A DNA stretch of 64,000 nt, from positions 1,956,055 through 2,020,054 of the forward strand of contig VYZI01000087.1 of assembly GCA_013397695.1 (NCBI GenBank), given 5' to 3'. Source of the DNA: Centropus unirufus (Eukaryota; Chordata; Aves; Cuculiformes; Centropidae). The notes under the pieces are model-generated. The model made no database searches. It was not told the origin of the DNA and saw nothing but the letters and a program-made list of their open reading frames with translations. The position numbers and the translations under genes are program-made. Shown here piece after piece: positions 61,641-64,000 of the stretch. The number at the start of each line of letters is the position of its first letter. Positions within the stretch are counted from its first letter, which is position 1.

Positions 61641-64000
61641 GGCCAATGGTACATAACTCTGACGCTTCCAGGAGGTCTTTTGTTCTTGTATTAGGGCTTC
61701 TCATTTTTCAGCGCCATTTGGTGGTAGTTTGCTGTGAATTACTGAATTCTGTTAGCAGTCCAGCCATGGGGATGGACATGTGCAGGTCTTTAACCTTCAA
61801 GCTCAGAACTGCTCCCCTGCCTACTAAATATGGTTAGGGTATTTTTATGATAGCAGCAAGTGGTAGACTATTAGTGGACAATGATTTGTTTTATGAGTGA
61901 AGCAGGATTTCTCTCATCTACTGTATGCGCTGGGTCATAAAGGGGTCACCTATCTCATGTGGGATTTACGTGGGCAACTGCCTGCTATGCTACTGAGAGC
62001 AGAAAACCATTACAGAATATTACGAGAAGCAGTCTACAGATTAAATTGTAAAGCATACTCTGCTACTAACCAAGAGTACTTTACAAATTGTCTCTCTCCT
62101 AAATCAGTTCATGTACACTGAAATCACAATTAAAAATGAATAATTGACAAGGCAAATGCCTTCTTTCCACTTCAGCTAGGTCTTTAAAAATCTCTTTATA
62201 GAGCTTTTTCTCCTGAAGTTTCTCATCTTCAGAGGAAAATATTATTTTAGCCCTGGGCATAAGGTATATACATACATACCAGATATGTCATGCTTCTATA
62301 GATCTCTGGGGACATGACCTCAGTATCAAGACTTGAAAACAGCTGTTTTGGGCTTGTGAAAGGAATTGTAAAGCAAGATCATCTGCAACTATAAAAATAA
62401 GGAGTTAATTACTTCACAGATCACCACTGTGTCTTATTATTTAGTATTTGGACTCATAACTGCGATTCTTGTCTATCCCAGATGGTCTTGTATGTTCTAT
62501 CCTGTAAGTTTTCTGATTTTAGATGTTATGCCATAGAGGCATCCTTAAGACTGGAGACTTTTAGAAGCTCCTGTTAGATGGCAGCTGCCACAACCTCACT
62601 TCTAACACGTCTCAGCCTTTTCATCTTTTCCTTTGGGTAACTCTGGAAAGAGCATGTACTTGAATCTTGAGAGCCTACAGCATTTGTCATACCTGCATTT
62701 CATTTAACGCGTAGGACTTTCTTGAGACATTTGCTTTCAGAGGCGTTTTCCTCCTATTTATAGTTTTGATGGATTTCCAGCTTTTCCCATCCATTACTTA
62801 AAATGCGAATTAACCTTGAGTTTGAAGATTCATAGTCTAGCCATTATAATATCCACAGCTTAGAGATCAGTCTCGTGTGAGCCGGTGAATGCAGCTGCTT
62901 GCATCCCAATTGATAACAGTATTTTCCTATACCTTTTGCCACTGGCTAACCATTGGCTGCTATAATGGGTTGATTGACACATACCCTATATATGCCTTTT
63001 TCTTCCAATGTAAGAACTGAATTAAGAGTAAGTTTCTTGAGATTTGGGTTTCCTTAAAGCCATCTGTTTGGAGACACTGGCTCATCTTGCAGTCTCTCCT
63101 TTGCTGCCAGCTGTACGGTGGCCAGGAATAGTGAACCATGGTTAGACCACACAGTGCCCTTCCACATCTGCCCTTAGAGTGAGCCACAGCACTGTACAAA
63201 AATAAATTCTCTAACTTTTTTGCTTAACAACCTGCTCAAAGAAGTCTACTGTTTCCTCCTGCTCACTCCATGGCCTCTGATGCCTACCATGTGAGAAGAT
63301 CAGAGAAGGATAAGAGAAGGATGGAAACTCCTTTCCATATTCAAAATTTCTAAACTCCAGAAAAGCAGTGATTGCCACTCAGGTGAGACACCAGGGATTT
63401 CTTGAGACCCAGTATGTGTGAGCCCTGTTTGAACAGCAATGTCCAAAAATGGGAATTATTCCCCAAGGAGGGAATAGAGGATATCCCATGTCATCATAGC
63501 AAGAGCTTCCTCCAAGCCACTGATGTACCTGATGCAGTTGAAAAGACACAGAGTAGGCAGAGCTGCCCGGAAGGCTGCCCACTGCTGTCAGCAGCAATTA
63601 AAAAAAAATTAAAAAGGTGAAAACTTACGGCAGCACTTAGTAAGTCCCAGGTTATTTGCTCAGTGTACGAAGAGACCTGTGTGTCAGATTTTATACCTGT
63701 GCATGCACCAGAAGCATATTTAATGTACTGCACACAAACCAGTTATATTCTGTCTTTAATAAATGTGTGTACGTGTAAGTATTGATGTACGGCATTCGGT
63801 GGTGCGAGGAACAGCCTTTTTTTGCAAATGAGGCCACCTGTTCCTCCTTCCCTGATTTGACAGGTTTTAGTCTCTTCACTGCAAGTGGGCGGACAGTTGG
63901 ATTTGATTTACTGGATACTCTCCTCTAGTGTGATTGCAGCATAATTATATCGATAATCAGCTCCGTTTGTGGTCAAAATGTTCTCCAGCAAACACACACT
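61641..64000. other. Non-coding DNA at the window end
   Basis: No reading frame above about 80 codons is recognisable. The first 200 bases could include further, unreadable Penelope-like sequence: the minus strand has an open stretch at about 61710-61800, but I could not match it to a motif. A short direct repeat (AGAGAAGGAT twice, near 63303-63325) and A/T homopolymers are present. No RNA gene or promoter was identified. Confidence 0.55.

Noticed and set aside
61517..61837. 106-codon plus-strand frame near 61.6 kb
   Set aside because: It is antisense to the Penelope-like relic, and its product is not recognisable.
1..64000. Prokaryotic defence system, CRISPR array, phage or operon
   Set aside because: There are no tightly packed long reading frames, no regular spacer-repeat array and no ribosome-binding-site-led genes. 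The CR1 and PLE relics show that this is eukaryotic nuclear DNA.

Overview
The window looks like 64 kb of non-coding vertebrate nuclear DNA, most likely from a bird. Four things suggest this. The sequence is AT-rich and CpG-poor. No reading frame above about 180 codons is open on either strand. There is one clear CR1 LINE with the (ATTCTATG)-type 3' end typical of sauropsid CR1. Recognisable repeats are sparse. A run of exactly 100 N (55686-55785) marks a scaffold join of undetermined true length. I found no bacterial operon, CRISPR array, phage, IS element, rRNA or tRNA. I also found no protein-coding exon I could tie to a known gene. Gene desert or the interior of a very large intron are the two readings that fit; the sequence alone cannot separate them.

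Layout. 1-33 kb: non-coding DNA with a three-copy, 21-bp repeat whose units are perfect hairpins (7684-7744), a two-copy 29-bp repeat (29233-29300), homopolymer tracts, a higher-GC patch (18390-18700) and scattered remnants that look like one old dispersed repeat family. 33497-34666: a 5'-truncated, inactivated CR1 LINE on the minus strand, keeping part of the reverse transcriptase, the C-terminal part of the ORF2 product and the 3' end. 34.7-61 kb: non-coding DNA with a 13-bp minisatellite (36048-36112), a nested ATTA-rich inverted repeat (36561-36620), A-rich and TAA tracts, a 48-bp and a 46-bp duplication, two more old-repeat remnants and the assembly gap. 61139-61640: degraded reverse transcriptase of a Penelope-like element (PLE) on the minus strand, the least expected feature here. 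61.7-64 kb: nothing further recognised.

No genes here work together, and I see no undescribed biological system. The points most worth checking are the PLE relic, the dispersed old palindromic repeat, the hairpin repeat, the nested ATTA palindrome, and a few stretches that read like candidate conserved non-coding elements. The last group needs a cross-species alignment before it means anything.
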